From NCBI GenBank assembly GCA_015056485.1, contig SVGD01000001.1, forward strand, positions 195,094 through 259,093: a stretch of 64,000 bases of DNA. The letters are read 5' to 3'. A program made the position numbers and the translations under genes. The notes below the pieces were generated by a model. The model was not told the DNA's origin, ran no database searches, and saw only the letters and a program-made list of their open reading frames with translations. This document shows positions 18,810 through 28,040 of this stretch, piece by piece. Source of the stretch: Clostridiales bacterium. GTDB taxonomy: Bacteria > Bacillota > Clostridia > TANB77 > CAG-508. Each line of letters opens with the position of its first letter. Within the stretch, counting starts at the first letter, position 1.

Positions 18810-19640
18810 TAATTGTTCCTTAATTTCATCTATTCTTTCCAATGTCTGTTTATATCCTTGTTCATAACAAAAATCTATTTTATCAACATTGAAAACCTTT
18901 ACATCCCTAAGATTTATTGTTAATAAGCTGTCTGCTAATTTTACTGAATCTTGCATTAATCTTTCTTGCATTAAATCTATTGATTGCATCGTAATATTAT
19001 ACATTGTATTTTGTTTTCTTGGACTTTTCAAATCAAATTTAATTGCAAGAACTTTATCTACATCATCAATTTTCTTCAACTCTGCAACAGGCAAATTATC
19101 AAAAATGCCACCATCAACAAATTGATATTCTTTATATTCAAATGGAGCATACATACCTGGAAAAGTGGCACTTGCTCTTACGGCTTTGCCTATTTCAACA
19201 TTTTGTATGTAATAATCACCTTTTAATTTTTGATTAGTAAATACTATTTCTCTGTCTGAAATCAAGTCTGTTGCAGGTATTATAATTGGTATTTTTAAAT
19301 CTTTTACTTTTTTTATTCCTTTTACATTAGCAGCATCTTGTACGGCATGCTCTAAATTCAAGCTTGAAGCTAACCCTCTTAATTTTATACTTTTTTCTTC
19401 CCTCATACTATTAAACAAAAATTTAGGACTAATTCCCATTACGCTTTTTGCAAAATATCTAAAAAAGCTTATCATTTCATTTGTTGTATATCCCAGAGCA
19501 TAAAGTGCTGCAACTATTGACCCTGCTGATGTTCCTGCAATACTTTTTATTTCTATTCCATTTTTTTGTAGAGCCTTTATTGCACCAATATGAGCAGCCC
19601 CTCTTACGCCACCCCCAGATAAAGCTAATCCTATTTTCAT
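18804..19640 (-). CDS. Patatin-like phospholipase (RssA/YlbK-type)
   Basis: A 278-residue cytoplasmic patatin-family lipid acyl hydrolase. The oxyanion loop SGGGVRG is at residues 8-14, the nucleophile elbow GTSAG has Ser38, and the dyad aspartate lies in VDGGIFDNLPV near residue 176. Length and motif order match RssA/YlbK proteins. Its start overlaps the stop of the upstream SDR gene by four bases, so they are translationally coupled. The last codons run into an intergenic repeat, so the C-terminus may be recently altered. Substrate unknown. Confidence 0.88.
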   Translation of the reverse strand: MKIGLALSGGGVRGAAHIGAIKALQKNGIEIKSIAGTSAGSIVAALYALGYTTNEMISFFRYFAKSVMGISPKFLFNSMREEKSIKLRGLASSLNLEHAVQDAANVKGIKKVKDLKIPIIIPATDLISDREIVFTNQKLKGDYYIQNVEIGKAVRASATFPGMYAPFEYKEYQFVDGGIFDNLPVAELKKIDDVDKVLAIKFDLKSPRKQNTMYNITMQSIDLMQERLMQDSVKLADSLLTINLRDVKVFNVDKIDFCYEQGYKQTLERIDEIKEQLM

Positions 19641-20380
19641 CTTCTTCCCTCCTGGATTTTATAAGTAAATCTTGCAATTATCTTATGCGGAACAATTTTA
19701 CTTAAAAACATTACAGTCTTTATTTTTAATGTTGGTATAATAACTAATTTACCTTTAAACATTTGATTTATTGCATATTTAGCAACATATTCTGCTGTTG
19801 CTAATTTGGTGTTAAACTTCACTCCTGCTGTTGGTAAAAAATTGGTTCTTGTTGGACCTGGACACAAACATGATATTTTTACTGCTGATTTTTCATGTCT
19901 TAATTCTTCATATATTCCTTTAGTTAAATTTAATACATACGATTTTGTTGAATAGTATGCAGCCATTAGAGGTCCTGGAATAAATGCTGCTATAGATGCA
20001 ACATTTAAAATATATCCTGAATTTTTCTTTTTCATATCTTGTAAATATAATTTTGTTAAAATATGTAATGCTGTTATATTTGTATTAATCATATTTATTT
20101 CAGTTTCTAAATCTGTTTCCGTAAATTCTCCAAAAGTTCCAAATCCTGCATTATTTATTAGTATATCTATATCCTTAACTTGTTCATATAGGTTTATACA
20201 ATTTTCTTTTTCACTTAAATCCATGCTAATTATTTCTACATTTGTTTTTAATTCTTTTTTAGTTTCTTCTAATTTTGCTCCATCTCTTGCAACTAGAACT
20301 AAATCCATGCCTCTTAAACTTAAATATTTAGCTATTTCTTTTCCTATTCCAGAAGACGCTCCTGTGATTAATGCTTTCAT
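19637..20380 (-). CDS. Short-chain dehydrogenase/reductase
   Basis: A 247-residue classical SDR. The NAD(P) motif TGASSGIG is at residues 6-13, NNAG follows near 80, and the catalytic set is Ser in NVASIAAF, Tyr142 and Lys146 (YYSTK). The PGPTRTNF segment after the active site is typical of the DltE/YqjQ-like group, which often acts on lipids or ketones; the substrate cannot be read from sequence. The ATG at 20380 follows AAAGGAG. The four-base overlap with the patatin gene suggests shared lipid metabolism. Confidence 0.88.
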   Translation of the reverse strand: MKALITGASSGIGKEIAKYLSLRGMDLVLVARDGAKLEETKKELKTNVEIISMDLSEKENCINLYEQVKDIDILINNAGFGTFGEFTETDLETEINMINTNITALHILTKLYLQDMKKKNSGYILNVASIAAFIPGPLMAAYYSTKSYVLNLTKGIYEELRHEKSAVKISCLCPGPTRTNFLPTAGVKFNTKLATAEYVAKYAINQMFKGKLVIIPTLKIKTVMFLSKIVPHKIIARFTYKIQEGRR

Positions 20381-20431
20381 ATTTTTCTCCTTTGTTAAAT
20401 TGTATTTGTATAAATAATTTGACTTTAGACA

Positions 20432-20463
20432 TTGTAGGGGCAGGTCTTGACCGACCCCTACAA
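20432..20463. repeat. GTAGGGG/CCCCTACA palindrome between SDR gene and leuS
   Basis: TTGTAGGGGCAGGTC and GACCGACCCCTACAA pair imperfectly. It looks like a hybrid of the GGCAGGTC and GGTCGGTC modules seen together at 27917 and 54571. It lies in the divergent SDR/leuS gap. Confidence 0.75.
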
Positions 20464-20595
20464 TACAAATGCAATTTATTCTTCTCTTAATTTTTGTTAT
20501 TATATCAAATAATTATAAAAATTAATAGTTTATACTTTATTTTATAAAAAAAATATTATATAATGTGTGGAAATATTAAAAAGAGAGGTTTTTAT

Positions 20596-23004
20596 ATGGA
20601 ATATAATCACAAACAAATCGAAAAAAAGTGGCAAAATTATTGGGATGAAAAGCAATCTTTCAAGGCAGAAACTGGAAATAAAAAAGACTCATATTATATA
20701 TTAGTCGAGTTTCCTTATCCTTCAGCAGCTGGTCTGCATGTTGGACATGTAAGAAGTTATACTGCACAAGATGCGCTTGCTAGAATGAAAAGAATGCAAG
20801 GATATAACATACTATATCCAATGGGTTGGGATGCTTTTGGCGCTCCTGCTGAACAATATGCAATAAAAAATCATATTCACCCAAAAGCTGCTGTACAAGA
20901 AAGCATTAGAAACTTTAAAGGACAAATGAAAGATTTAGGATTTTCTTTTGATTGGTCTCGTGAATTTTCTACAACAGACCCTGAATATTACAAATGGACA
21001 CAATGGCAATTCTTACAATTTTATAAACATGGAATGGCTTATAAAGATACTGTTCCAGTTAACTGGTGCCCAACTTGTAAATCAGTTTTATCTAACGAAG
21101 ATGCTGCAGGTGGAGTATGTGAAAGATGTGGAGACACAGTTGTTCAAAAAGAAAAATCTCAATGGATGCTTAGAATGAGTGATTATTCAGAAGATTTATT
21201 AAAAGGTCTTGATGATACTAATTTTGCAGACAGAGTAAAATTAGGACAAATTAACTGGATTGGTAAATCTACTGGTGTTGAATTAGATGTTGAAATAGTT
21301 GGTGGAGGTAAATTCTCTGTTTTTACTACTTGTATTGAAACAATTTATGGTATTACATTTTTTGTTATTGCTCCAGATGGCAAATTAATTAAAGAATTAA
21401 TGCCTAGAGTAACAAACAAAGAAGAAGTTAATAAATACATCCAAGAAACAGCTAAAAAATCTAGTATGGATAGAACAGAATTAAACAAAGGTAAAACAGG
21501 TTGTAGAGTTGAAGGAATTATGGCAATTAATCCTGTTAATGGAAAAGAAGTTCCTATTTTCCTTGGTGATTTTGTATTAGGTGATTATGGTACTGGTGCT
21601 GTTATGGCTGTTCCTTCACATGACCAAAGAGACTTTGAATATGCTGAAGAACATAAATTAGAAATGATTCAAGTTATTGATGGAAGGGATACTGAAAAAC
21701 AAGCATTTGAAAAACATGATTATTTAAATAAAGGTTGCAAACTTATAAATTCTGAAGAATTTACAGGTCTTACAGTTGAAGAAGCTAAAGAAGCAATCAC
21801 TGAAAAACTTGTTAAAGAAGGAATTGCAAGAAAAGTAAATAATTATAAAATGAGAGATTGGGTATTTTCTCGTCAAAGATTCTGGGGAGAGCCAATTCCT
21901 ATGATTTATTGTAAAAAATGTGGATGGCAACCAATGAAGGAAGAAGAATTACCTTTATTATTACCAGATGTTGCAGAATATGAACCTACTGAAGACGGTG
22001 AAAGTCCTCTTGCTAACATTACTGACTGGGTAAATACAACTTGCCCATGTTGTGGTGGCGCTGCAAAAAGAGAAACAGATACTATGCCTAACTGGGCAGG
22101 TTCTAGCTGGTATTTCTTAAGATTTATGGACCCTCATAATGATAAAGAATTTGCTTCTATGGATGCAATGAAATATTGGAAAAAAGTAGATTGGTATAAT
22201 GGTGGAATGGAACATACTGCAAGACATTTATTATATGCTAGATTCTGGGTACAATTTTTATATAACATTGGTTTAGTTCCAAACAAAGAAATGATTTGGA
22301 CTAGAGTTAGCCATGGTATGGTTCTAGGAAGTAACAATGAAAAAATGAGTAAATCTAAAGGAAATGTTATAAATCCTGATGATATAGTAAATGAATTTGG
22401 AGCAGATACATTAAGGCTTTACGAAATGTTCATGGGAGATTATACACAAGATGCTCCATGGAGCACAGATTCTCTAAGAGGATGTAGACGTTTTATTGAT
22501 AAAGTAATTCGTTTAAAAGATAAAATAGGTGATGGTGAAGGTTACTCAAAAGAACTAGAATCAATTATTCATAAAACAATTAAAAAAGTACAAAATGATT
22601 TAACTACTATGGCTTATAACACAGCAGTTTCAAGCTTAATGATTTTAGCTAATAGTTATGATGATAAAGCATCTATAACAAAAGATGATTATCATTTACT
22701 TTTAACATTATTAAATCCTATTGCTCCTCACATTACTGAAGAGTTAAATGAAATGTTAGGATATGCCCCTCTTTGTGAAACAGCTTGGCCAGCATATGAT
22801 GAAGCTAAAACAATTGATTCAGAAAAAGAAATTCCTGTTCAAATAAATGGTAAAGTTAAAGCAACTGTAAAAATTGCATTAGATGAAGAAGAATCAAGTG
22901 TAAAAGAAAAAGTACATTCAGCTGTTGAAAATTTATTAGAAGGAAAAAATATTGTAAAAGAAATATATGTAAAGAATAAAATTTATAATATTGTTGTGAA
23001 ATAA
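20596..23004 (+). CDS. leuS: Leucine--tRNA ligase
   Basis: An 802-residue class I synthetase of the usual bacterial length. The HIGH motif reads HVGH (48-51), the editing domain is inserted in its normal place, KMSKSKGN begins near residue 583, and the C-terminal tRNA-binding domain is complete. Cysteine pairs CPTC/CERC and CKKC/CPCC mark zinc-binding loops. The ATG at 20596 follows AGAGAGG. A TATAAT at 20559-20564 with a weak -35 at 20536 gives a leader of about 25 bases, too short for a T-box, which often controls leuS in Firmicutes. Confidence 0.97.
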   Translation: MEYNHKQIEKKWQNYWDEKQSFKAETGNKKDSYYILVEFPYPSAAGLHVGHVRSYTAQDALARMKRMQGYNILYPMGWDAFGAPAEQYAIKNHIHPKAAVQESIRNFKGQMKDLGFSFDWSREFSTTDPEYYKWTQWQFLQFYKHGMAYKDTVPVNWCPTCKSVLSNEDAAGGVCERCGDTVVQKEKSQWMLRMSDYSEDLLKGLDDTNFADRVKLGQINWIGKSTGVELDVEIVGGGKFSVFTTCIETIYGITFFVIAPDGKLIKELMPRVTNKEEVNKYIQETAKKSSMDRTELNKGKTGCRVEGIMAINPVNGKEVPIFLGDFVLGDYGTGAVMAVPSHDQRDFEYAEEHKLEMIQVIDGRDTEKQAFEKHDYLNKGCKLINSEEFTGLTVEEAKEAITEKLVKEGIARKVNNYKMRDWVFSRQRFWGEPIPMIYCKKCGWQPMKEEELPLLLPDVAEYEPTEDGESPLANITDWVNTTCPCCGGAAKRETDTMPNWAGSSWYFLRFMDPHNDKEFASMDAMKYWKKVDWYNGGMEHTARHLLYARFWVQFLYNIGLVPNKEMIWTRVSHGMVLGSNNEKMSKSKGNVINPDDIVNEFGADTLRLYEMFMGDYTQDAPWSTDSLRGCRRFIDKVIRLKDKIGDGEGYSKELESIIHKTIKKVQNDLTTMAYNTAVSSLMILANSYDDKASITKDDYHLLLTLLNPIAPHITEELNEMLGYAPLCETAWPAYDEAKTIDSEKEIPVQINGKVKATVKIALDEEESSVKEKVHSAVENLLEGKNIVKEIYVKNKIYNIVVK

Positions 23005-23016
23005 TAGAAATTAATT

Positions 23017-23047
23017 ATAGGGGCGGCTATTGATTAGCCGCCCCTAC
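23017..23047. terminator. Palindromic repeat acting as leuS/trmB two-way terminator
   Basis: GGGGCGGCTA (23020-23029) pairs perfectly with TAGCCGCCCC (23035-23044), then CTACA. It lies 12 bases after the leuS stop and just before the convergent trmB stop, showing an element of the repeat family in terminator position. Confidence 0.65.
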
Positions 23048-23052
23048 ATCAT

Positions 23053-23709
23053 TTATTTTCTTGCAATTAATGCTTTTATTTTTATTCCCTGTTTTGTAAA
23101 CATTTTCTCATGTTCTGTTTCTATATTATTATTCCAAATTTGTTCATTATGTAAGTCATATGTTATTTTTTCTATCTTAAATCCTGCTTCTTCGAAATAT
23201 TTTATACTTGCTCTAAACAAATTATCATCATCTGTTTTAAAGTAAATTTCCCCCTCATCTTTTAAAAACTTTTTATAATTTTCAAGTTGTCTCGTATGTG
23301 TTAATCTTTTTTTATTGTGTCTTGGTTTTGGCCATGGATTACAGAAATTTATATATATTCGTTCTACAACATCTTTTTCATTCATCATGTTTTGTATAAT
23401 TTCTATTTCATGTGACATTATTAAAACATTATCTACTTCTCTATCTATTGCTTTATATTCTGCTTCTATATTTCTTTTCGCTAACCCTAACATCTGACTA
23501 ATTAAATCAATTGCTATATAATTTATGTTCTCATTTTGAGATGCAAGTTTTGCAATAAAACTTCCTTTTCCACATCCTAGTTCTAAATGTATTGGTTGTT
23601 TTTTCTTAAAAACTTCATGCCATTTTCCTATGTTTTCACTTGGTTGTTTTACAAAAAAGCTACATGCATTTAATTCTGGCTCAACCCACGCTTTCTTTCT
23701 TATTCTCAT
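23053..23709 (-). CDS. trmB: tRNA (guanine-N7-)-methyltransferase TrmB
   Basis: A 218-residue enzyme that makes m7G46 in tRNA. SAM motif ELGCGKGSF is near residues 43-51 and the family signature INFCNPWPKPRHNKKRL near 126-142, followed by FKTDDDNLF. Start MRIRKKAW is typical. The ATG at 23709 follows GGAG and overlaps the 3' end of sbp by 29 bases, so trmB is the last gene of the division operon here, a place where ftsA stands in Bacillus. Confidence 0.95.
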   Translation of the reverse strand: MRIRKKAWVEPELNACSFFVKQPSENIGKWHEVFKKKQPIHLELGCGKGSFIAKLASQNENINYIAIDLISQMLGLAKRNIEAEYKAIDREVDNVLIMSHEIEIIQNMMNEKDVVERIYINFCNPWPKPRHNKKRLTHTRQLENYKKFLKDEGEIYFKTDDDNLFRASIKYFEEAGFKIEKITYDLHNEQIWNNNIETEHEKMFTKQGIKIKALIARK

Positions 23710-24067
23710 TTTTCTTGTTCTCCATTTTATTTATTAATTTATCAATATAATGTCTACGAATAATTGCTAAGTTTGTAAACATTCTCCATACAAAAACAAC
23801 AATTGCCGCTAAATATATATCCACATTTAATTTTTCCCCTAGTAATGTTAATAACATTGCTAAAATTGCATTTCCGAAAAATCCTGAAACAAATACTCTT
23901 AAATCAAATTTTCCGTTAATTGAAGCTGTAATTCCACCAAAAACCGAATCAATTGCTGCTATAATTCCTATTGCTAAATATCCTGAATATGTATATGAAA
24001 TTGTTGGTAGGTTAATCCCTACTAATGCCCCAACTATACATCCTATTATTATTGCTAAAATTACCAT
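23681..24067 (-). CDS. sbp: Small basic protein Sbp (DUF1290)
   Basis: A 128-residue membrane protein with three to four membrane segments and a basic, lysine-rich tail. The segments GALVGINLPTISYTYSGYLA and AIDSVFGGITASI match the Sbp family encoded between ylxX and ftsA in Bacillus. Function in division is not known. It overlaps the stop of the upstream DUF881 gene and the start of trmB, so it is translationally coupled on both sides. Confidence 0.9.
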   Translation of the reverse strand: MVILAIIIGCIVGALVGINLPTISYTYSGYLAIGIIAAIDSVFGGITASINGKFDLRVFVSGFFGNAILAMLLTLLGEKLNVDIYLAAIVVFVWRMFTNLAIIRRHYIDKLINKMENKKNENKKESVG

Positions 24068-24768
24068 TATTTTTCCTCCTTCACATATTCAAAACTTAAA
24101 TCACCTGTATAATTTGCTATATCTATTAAACTTTGTCTTTCTAAAACAACACTCTTTTTAGCAGCTAACATTTTGTCTATATAACCATATTGTTTTTGTG
24201 ATAAAGCACTTTCTAGGTATGTTGTATTTCCTATAGCTTTTACAACATATGGAGACACAATTCTTTTACCGTTTACGCTTATATATGTATAATTTATATC
24301 TACTATGTATGTGTTATAAACTATTCTTTGGTCATTTATAGAAATTGCTTCTGCACCAGCTTGTTTTAATTCATTCATTAATGTCAACAAATCGTTTGCT
24401 GTTATTTTGCTATCTTTTGTATCCGTTAATGTTATAATTATTCCCTCTCCTTGAACAGAATTTTTTCCAATTAAATCGTTAGATTCTTTCAACTCTTTAT
24501 TTATTAAATTTGTAGCCTCTTCTTCTGATGACAAGCTTTTTTCATATTCTAATATTTTTTTATTATTTTCTTCCAATTTTGTTATAACTTCATCGTATTT
24601 TGTTTTATATGTAGAAAGTTCTTGTTTCAATTCCTCTTCTCTCATAGATTCTATTGAAATAATATCTGTTTGGCTAATTGTTTTGAATTGTAAGAAAATA
24701 ACCATCGTTAAAATAAAGCATACTACTCCTAATATTATAGAAAAAATAATTTTATTTCTTTTTTCCAA
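24067..24768 (-). CDS. DUF881 protein (YlxX/YlxW-like), second copy
   Basis: A 233-residue protein with one N-terminal membrane span (about residues 8-27), a coiled coil (40-85) and an extracytoplasmic DUF881 domain (about 95-225; GEGIIITLTDTK, LKQAGAEAISINDQRI, VKAIG). It pairs with the adjacent DUF881 gene, the arrangement found between divIB and sbp in Bacillus. The role is unknown, probably linked to division or wall synthesis. It overlaps sbp by one base. Confidence 0.88.
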   Translation of the reverse strand: MEKRNKIIFSIILGVVCFILTMVIFLQFKTISQTDIISIESMREEELKQELSTYKTKYDEVITKLEENNKKILEYEKSLSSEEEATNLINKELKESNDLIGKNSVQGEGIIITLTDTKDSKITANDLLTLMNELKQAGAEAISINDQRIVYNTYIVDINYTYISVNGKRIVSPYVVKAIGNTTYLESALSQKQYGYIDKMLAAKKSVVLERQSLIDIANYTGDLSFEYVKEEK

Positions 24769-25494
24769 TTACTCGTCACCTCCTATAATATAGTCATAGT
24801 TATATACACCTTCATATTTTGAAATAGTAATATCATCAGATTTTTCAACTTTAACTATTACTCCATCTTTTTGCATTACATCTAAATATCCTTGTGGTCT
24901 CATTAATGCATAGTATAGACTTTCTGGATATCCTATAGCCTTTATAGTTATTGGAACACTTATAATTTCTCCATTTACTCTTATTATATTACCATCACAC
25001 AAAATTGCTGTAGTGCTTACAACTCTTTGATTATTAATTGATATTGCATCTGCTCCTGCATTAAAAAGTTCATTTATAATTTGTAACAAATCTTCTTCAT
25101 GAACCAAATATGAACTTATATTTAGTACTTCTGTTTCATCAACTTCTCTATTATCATCTAAATTTATTATTATTCCTTTTCCCTTTACATCTGTTAGCCC
25201 TTGTACTCTGTCATTATCTTCTAACTCTAATTTTAACAATTCATCTTCCTGACTATTTGACGTAGCTATTTGTCTAATTTTTTCTAGTTTTTTGTTTGAT
25301 TTTTCAAGTTCAGAATAAATTTGCTTATAGTCTTCTTGAGTTTCTAAAACCTTGTCCTTCATTTCACTATTATCATTCAATGAAGAACCTACCACATTGC
25401 TCGCTTCTTCAATTGTTCTTATTTGTATACATATAGCTAGAACTAAAATTAAACATGTAATACCTAAAATTATAGCTGCATTATATTTTTTCAA
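24769..25494 (-). CDS. DUF881 protein (YlxW-like), first copy
   Basis: A 241-residue paralogue of the next gene with the same plan: N-terminal membrane span (about 7-24), coiled coil (38-80) and DUF881 domain with GKGIIINLDDN, FNAGADAISINNQRV and IKAIG. The two genes abut without a gap, which suggests an old tandem duplication and possible hetero-oligomer. It lies 37 bases after divIB. Confidence 0.88.
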   Translation of the reverse strand: MKKYNAAIILGITCLILVLAICIQIRTIEEASNVVGSSLNDNSEMKDKVLETQEDYKQIYSELEKSNKKLEKIRQIATSNSQEDELLKLELEDNDRVQGLTDVKGKGIIINLDDNREVDETEVLNISSYLVHEEDLLQIINELFNAGADAISINNQRVVSTTAILCDGNIIRVNGEIISVPITIKAIGYPESLYYALMRPQGYLDVMQKDGVIVKVEKSDDITISKYEGVYNYDYIIGGDE

Positions 25495-25531
25495 TTAAAT
25501 ATCCCCCTTGTATTAAAATAAAAGTTTTTAT

Positions 25532-26536
25532 TTATACTTCATCTCTAAAATATATTTTTCCTAAATCCTGTAGAAACATCTCACCTTTTACATTTTTCTT
25601 TTGTGCTAACAACTCCACTATCCATAAAAATTTTTCAGTTAAATTTTTTTCATTTCCTAAATGTATAGTCTTTCCTTCACTATCCATTTTGATTATATAA
25701 TCATTTTCATTTGTTACATCTATATAAGTTATTTTATCTCTAATTTCTTTAGAATTAGCTTCTTGCATTATTTTTATAATTGTGCCAAGTGTTTCTAAAT
25801 CTTCACTATTCAACCTATTACCCGGTTGTATATTTTCTAGTGAAGTTTTGTATCCTGCAATCATAGGTACTTCTAATTTTATATCAGAAATTTCTAAAAC
25901 ATATCCTTGGCTATTTATGTATGCATAATAATTTTCATATTGCAACATATAACTCGTCACTCGTTCTTCAATATATAAATTCACTGTTCCATTTAAATTT
26001 TTGTTAATTTTTACATTATCTATATATGCATTTGTTTTTATGCCTTCTTTTATTTTTTTATTTAATGTTTTAAACATATTTTCATCTATTATTAATCCCG
26101 ATAATTTTACAATTTCTTCTGATGAAACTTTACTGTTATTTTCTACTGAAATTTGTTTAATGTTAAAAACATCTGATAGCATAAATAAAACAAGTGCTGT
26201 TATTAATAATAAAGATATGGTTGTCCATTTTATAATTCTTTTCTTGAATGTGGATTTCTTTTTTACTTTTTTAACATTATTTTTTTTCTTTTGTACATTA
26301 TTATTTTTTTCACTATTCCTTGGGTGAATATTTTTTTTCTTATTATTTTTATTTCTATTTTCTTGTTTCGGTGTAAGTCCAATTATAATTTCATTATCTA
26401 AATTTATTATATTATCTTTTTTGTTGGGTATTTTCCTGTTTGTTTTTTTCGTCAACTTCTTTTTACTTTTAACTTTATTAACTTTTTTATTATCATATAA
26501 AAGTTCTATTTTTTCACCCTTGGCTTTTTTTGGCAT
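25532..26536 (-). CDS. divIB: Cell division protein DivIB/FtsQ
   Basis: A 334-residue bitopic division protein. A very basic, lysine-rich cytoplasmic tail of about 105 residues precedes one membrane span (about 108-128). A POTRA domain follows (FNIKQISVENNSKVSSEEI), then the FtsQ beta domain (YYAYINSQGYVLEI). DivIB with FtsL and DivIC links septal wall synthesis to the divisome. The order murA-divIB-DUF881-DUF881-sbp matches part of the division and cell-wall cluster. Confidence 0.88.
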   Translation of the reverse strand: MPKKAKGEKIELLYDNKKVNKVKSKKKLTKKTNRKIPNKKDNIINLDNEIIIGLTPKQENRNKNNKKKNIHPRNSEKNNNVQKKKNNVKKVKKKSTFKKRIIKWTTISLLLITALVLFMLSDVFNIKQISVENNSKVSSEEIVKLSGLIIDENMFKTLNKKIKEGIKTNAYIDNVKINKNLNGTVNLYIEERVTSYMLQYENYYAYINSQGYVLEISDIKLEVPMIAGYKTSLENIQPGNRLNSEDLETLGTIIKIMQEANSKEIRDKITYIDVTNENDYIIKMDSEGKTIHLGNEKNLTEKFLWIVELLAQKKNVKGEMFLQDLGKIYFRDEV

Positions 26537-26560
26537 TCGTATCTCCTTACAAAATATATT

Positions 26561-27811
26561 TTATTTATATAATTTTATATCTGCCCCTATACTATTAAGT
26601 TTTACATCTAATTTTTCATATCCTCTTAATATATGCTCTATATCATCAATTTTTGTTATACTTTTTGCACTTAATGCCGCAATAACGAGCGCTGCTCCAC
26701 CTCTTAAATCTGTTGATTTAACCTGAGCTCCGTATAATTTTTTTGTACCTTTTATAACTGCAGTTTTGCCCTCTATAGTAATTTTTGCACCCATTCTTTT
26801 TAGTTCATTGGTATATTTAAATCTATTCTCGAATATATTTTCAATAACTAAAGAAGTTCCTTTAGCAACTGTTAGTATTGATAAAAAAACTGATTGCATA
26901 TCTGTTGGAAAGCCTGGATATGGTGTAGTTTTTATATCAACCGCTTGTAATCTTTTAGGTGCTTCTAACGTTATTACTCGGTTGCTTGTTTGTATTTTAC
27001 AACCACATTCTTCTAATTTATGTAATACCGGACTTATGTGTTCTGGTATTACATTTTTTAATTCTAAAAATCCTCCTGTTATAGCAACTCCACATAATAA
27101 TGTGCCTGCTTCAATCCTGTCTGGCATTATGGTATATTTTATTTCGTTTAATTTTTTTACTCCTATAATTCTTATTTCACTTGTTCCTGCACCAGAAATT
27201 TTTGCTCCTGCTTTATTTAAAAATTTTTGTAAATCTACTATTTCTGGTTCCATTGCTGCATTATAAATAATAGTTTCTCCATCAGATAAAACTGATGCTA
27301 AAATTAAATTTTCTGTTGCTCCTACTGATGGAAAATCTAAGTTAATTTTCCCATTTATTATTTTATCACATCGACATCTAATATTTCCACTGTTTTCTTC
27401 AATTTTTATTCCTAATTTTTGAAATCCCTTTAAATGTAAATCAATTGGTCTAGCACCAATATCACATCCTCCTGGATATGAAAAAGCCGCATTCTTAAAT
27501 CTACCTATTATTGCTCCTGCTAGCACAACTGAAGACCTCATTTGTCTCATTAAATCATGTGGAATTTCATGATTGTGCATACTTCTTGTATCAATAGTTA
27601 CTTTTCCATTTTTCTTATGTACTTTGCACCCTAAAAAGCTTAAAATTTTTAATGTTATTTTTATATCGTTAATATCTGGAACATTATATAAAGTAGTTAT
27701 TCCATTTATTAAAATAGTTCCTGCAATAATTGGCAATGATGCATTTTTAGATCCCGATACCGTTAAACTTCCACTTAACTTTTTTCCACCTTCAATTATA
27801 TATCCCGCCAA
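26561..27811 (-). CDS. murA: UDP-N-acetylglucosamine 1-carboxyvinyltransferase
   Basis: A 416-residue enzyme catalysing the first committed step of peptidoglycan synthesis. The N-terminus GSLTVSGSKNASLPII and the catalytic loop PGGCDIGARPIDLH (Cys116, the fosfomycin-binding residue) are intact. Later repeats PGFPTDMQ and RGGAALVIA are typical. The likely start is the TTG at 27811 after GAGGTG. That ribosome site is in a strong hairpin (27819-27870). It heads the division operon that continues to trmB. Confidence 0.95.
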   Translation of the reverse strand: MAGYIIEGGKKLSGSLTVSGSKNASLPIIAGTILINGITTLYNVPDINDIKITLKILSFLGCKVHKKNGKVTIDTRSMHNHEIPHDLMRQMRSSVVLAGAIIGRFKNAAFSYPGGCDIGARPIDLHLKGFQKLGIKIEENSGNIRCRCDKIINGKINLDFPSVGATENLILASVLSDGETIIYNAAMEPEIVDLQKFLNKAGAKISGAGTSEIRIIGVKKLNEIKYTIMPDRIEAGTLLCGVAITGGFLELKNVIPEHISPVLHKLEECGCKIQTSNRVITLEAPKRLQAVDIKTTPYPGFPTDMQSVFLSILTVAKGTSLVIENIFENRFKYTNELKRMGAKITIEGKTAVIKGTKKLYGAQVKSTDLRGGAALVIAALSAKSITKIDDIEHILRGYEKLDVKLNSIGADIKLYK

Positions 27812-27818
27812 AAAAAAT

Positions 27819-27870
27819 CACCTCTTTAATGTTTTATGTACTATATTATGTACTTTACATTAAAAAGGTG
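27819..27870 (-). promoter_or_regulatory. Hairpin sequestering the murA ribosome site
   Basis: In the transcript CACCTTTTTAATGT pairs with ACATTAAAGAGGTG (14 pairs, one G-U), so the Shine-Dalgarno GAGGTG is in the 3' arm. An inner GTAC/GTAC pair extends it. A TATAAT lies just upstream (27891-27896 on the plus strand). Translational control is inferred. Confidence 0.5.
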
Positions 27871-27916
27871 AATCCAATCTCTTGAAATTTCTATTATACT
27901 GTATTTTAAAAAAAAT

Positions 27917-27966
27917 GTAGGGGTCGGTCTCGACCGACCCTGGGCAGGTCAAGACCTGCCCCTACA
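27917..27966. repeat. Composite double-hairpin repeat
   Basis: GTAGGGG, the hairpin TCGGTCTCGACCGA, then the hairpin GGCAGGTCAAGACCTGCC, then CCTACA. The same composite occurs at 48150 and 54571 with one to three differences. Confidence 0.85.
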
Positions 27967-27994
27967 ATATTTTTAATTAATATATTTATACTAA

Positions 27995-28031
27995 AAAGCC
28001 TATTTAATGTTATTCACATTAAATAGGCTTT
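27995..28031 (-). terminator. Terminator of the F420-ligase-like gene
   Basis: A 16-base-pair perfect stem (27995-28010 with 28016-28031, core GCCTATTTAATGT) with a five-base loop and a T-run on the minus strand, about 10 bases past the stop. Confidence 0.88.
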
Positions 28032-28040
28032 AAAAAATTT

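Noticed and set aside
20464..20595. T-box leader for leuS
   Set aside because: The promoter leaves only about 25 bases of leader and no specifier or antiterminator sequence is visible.
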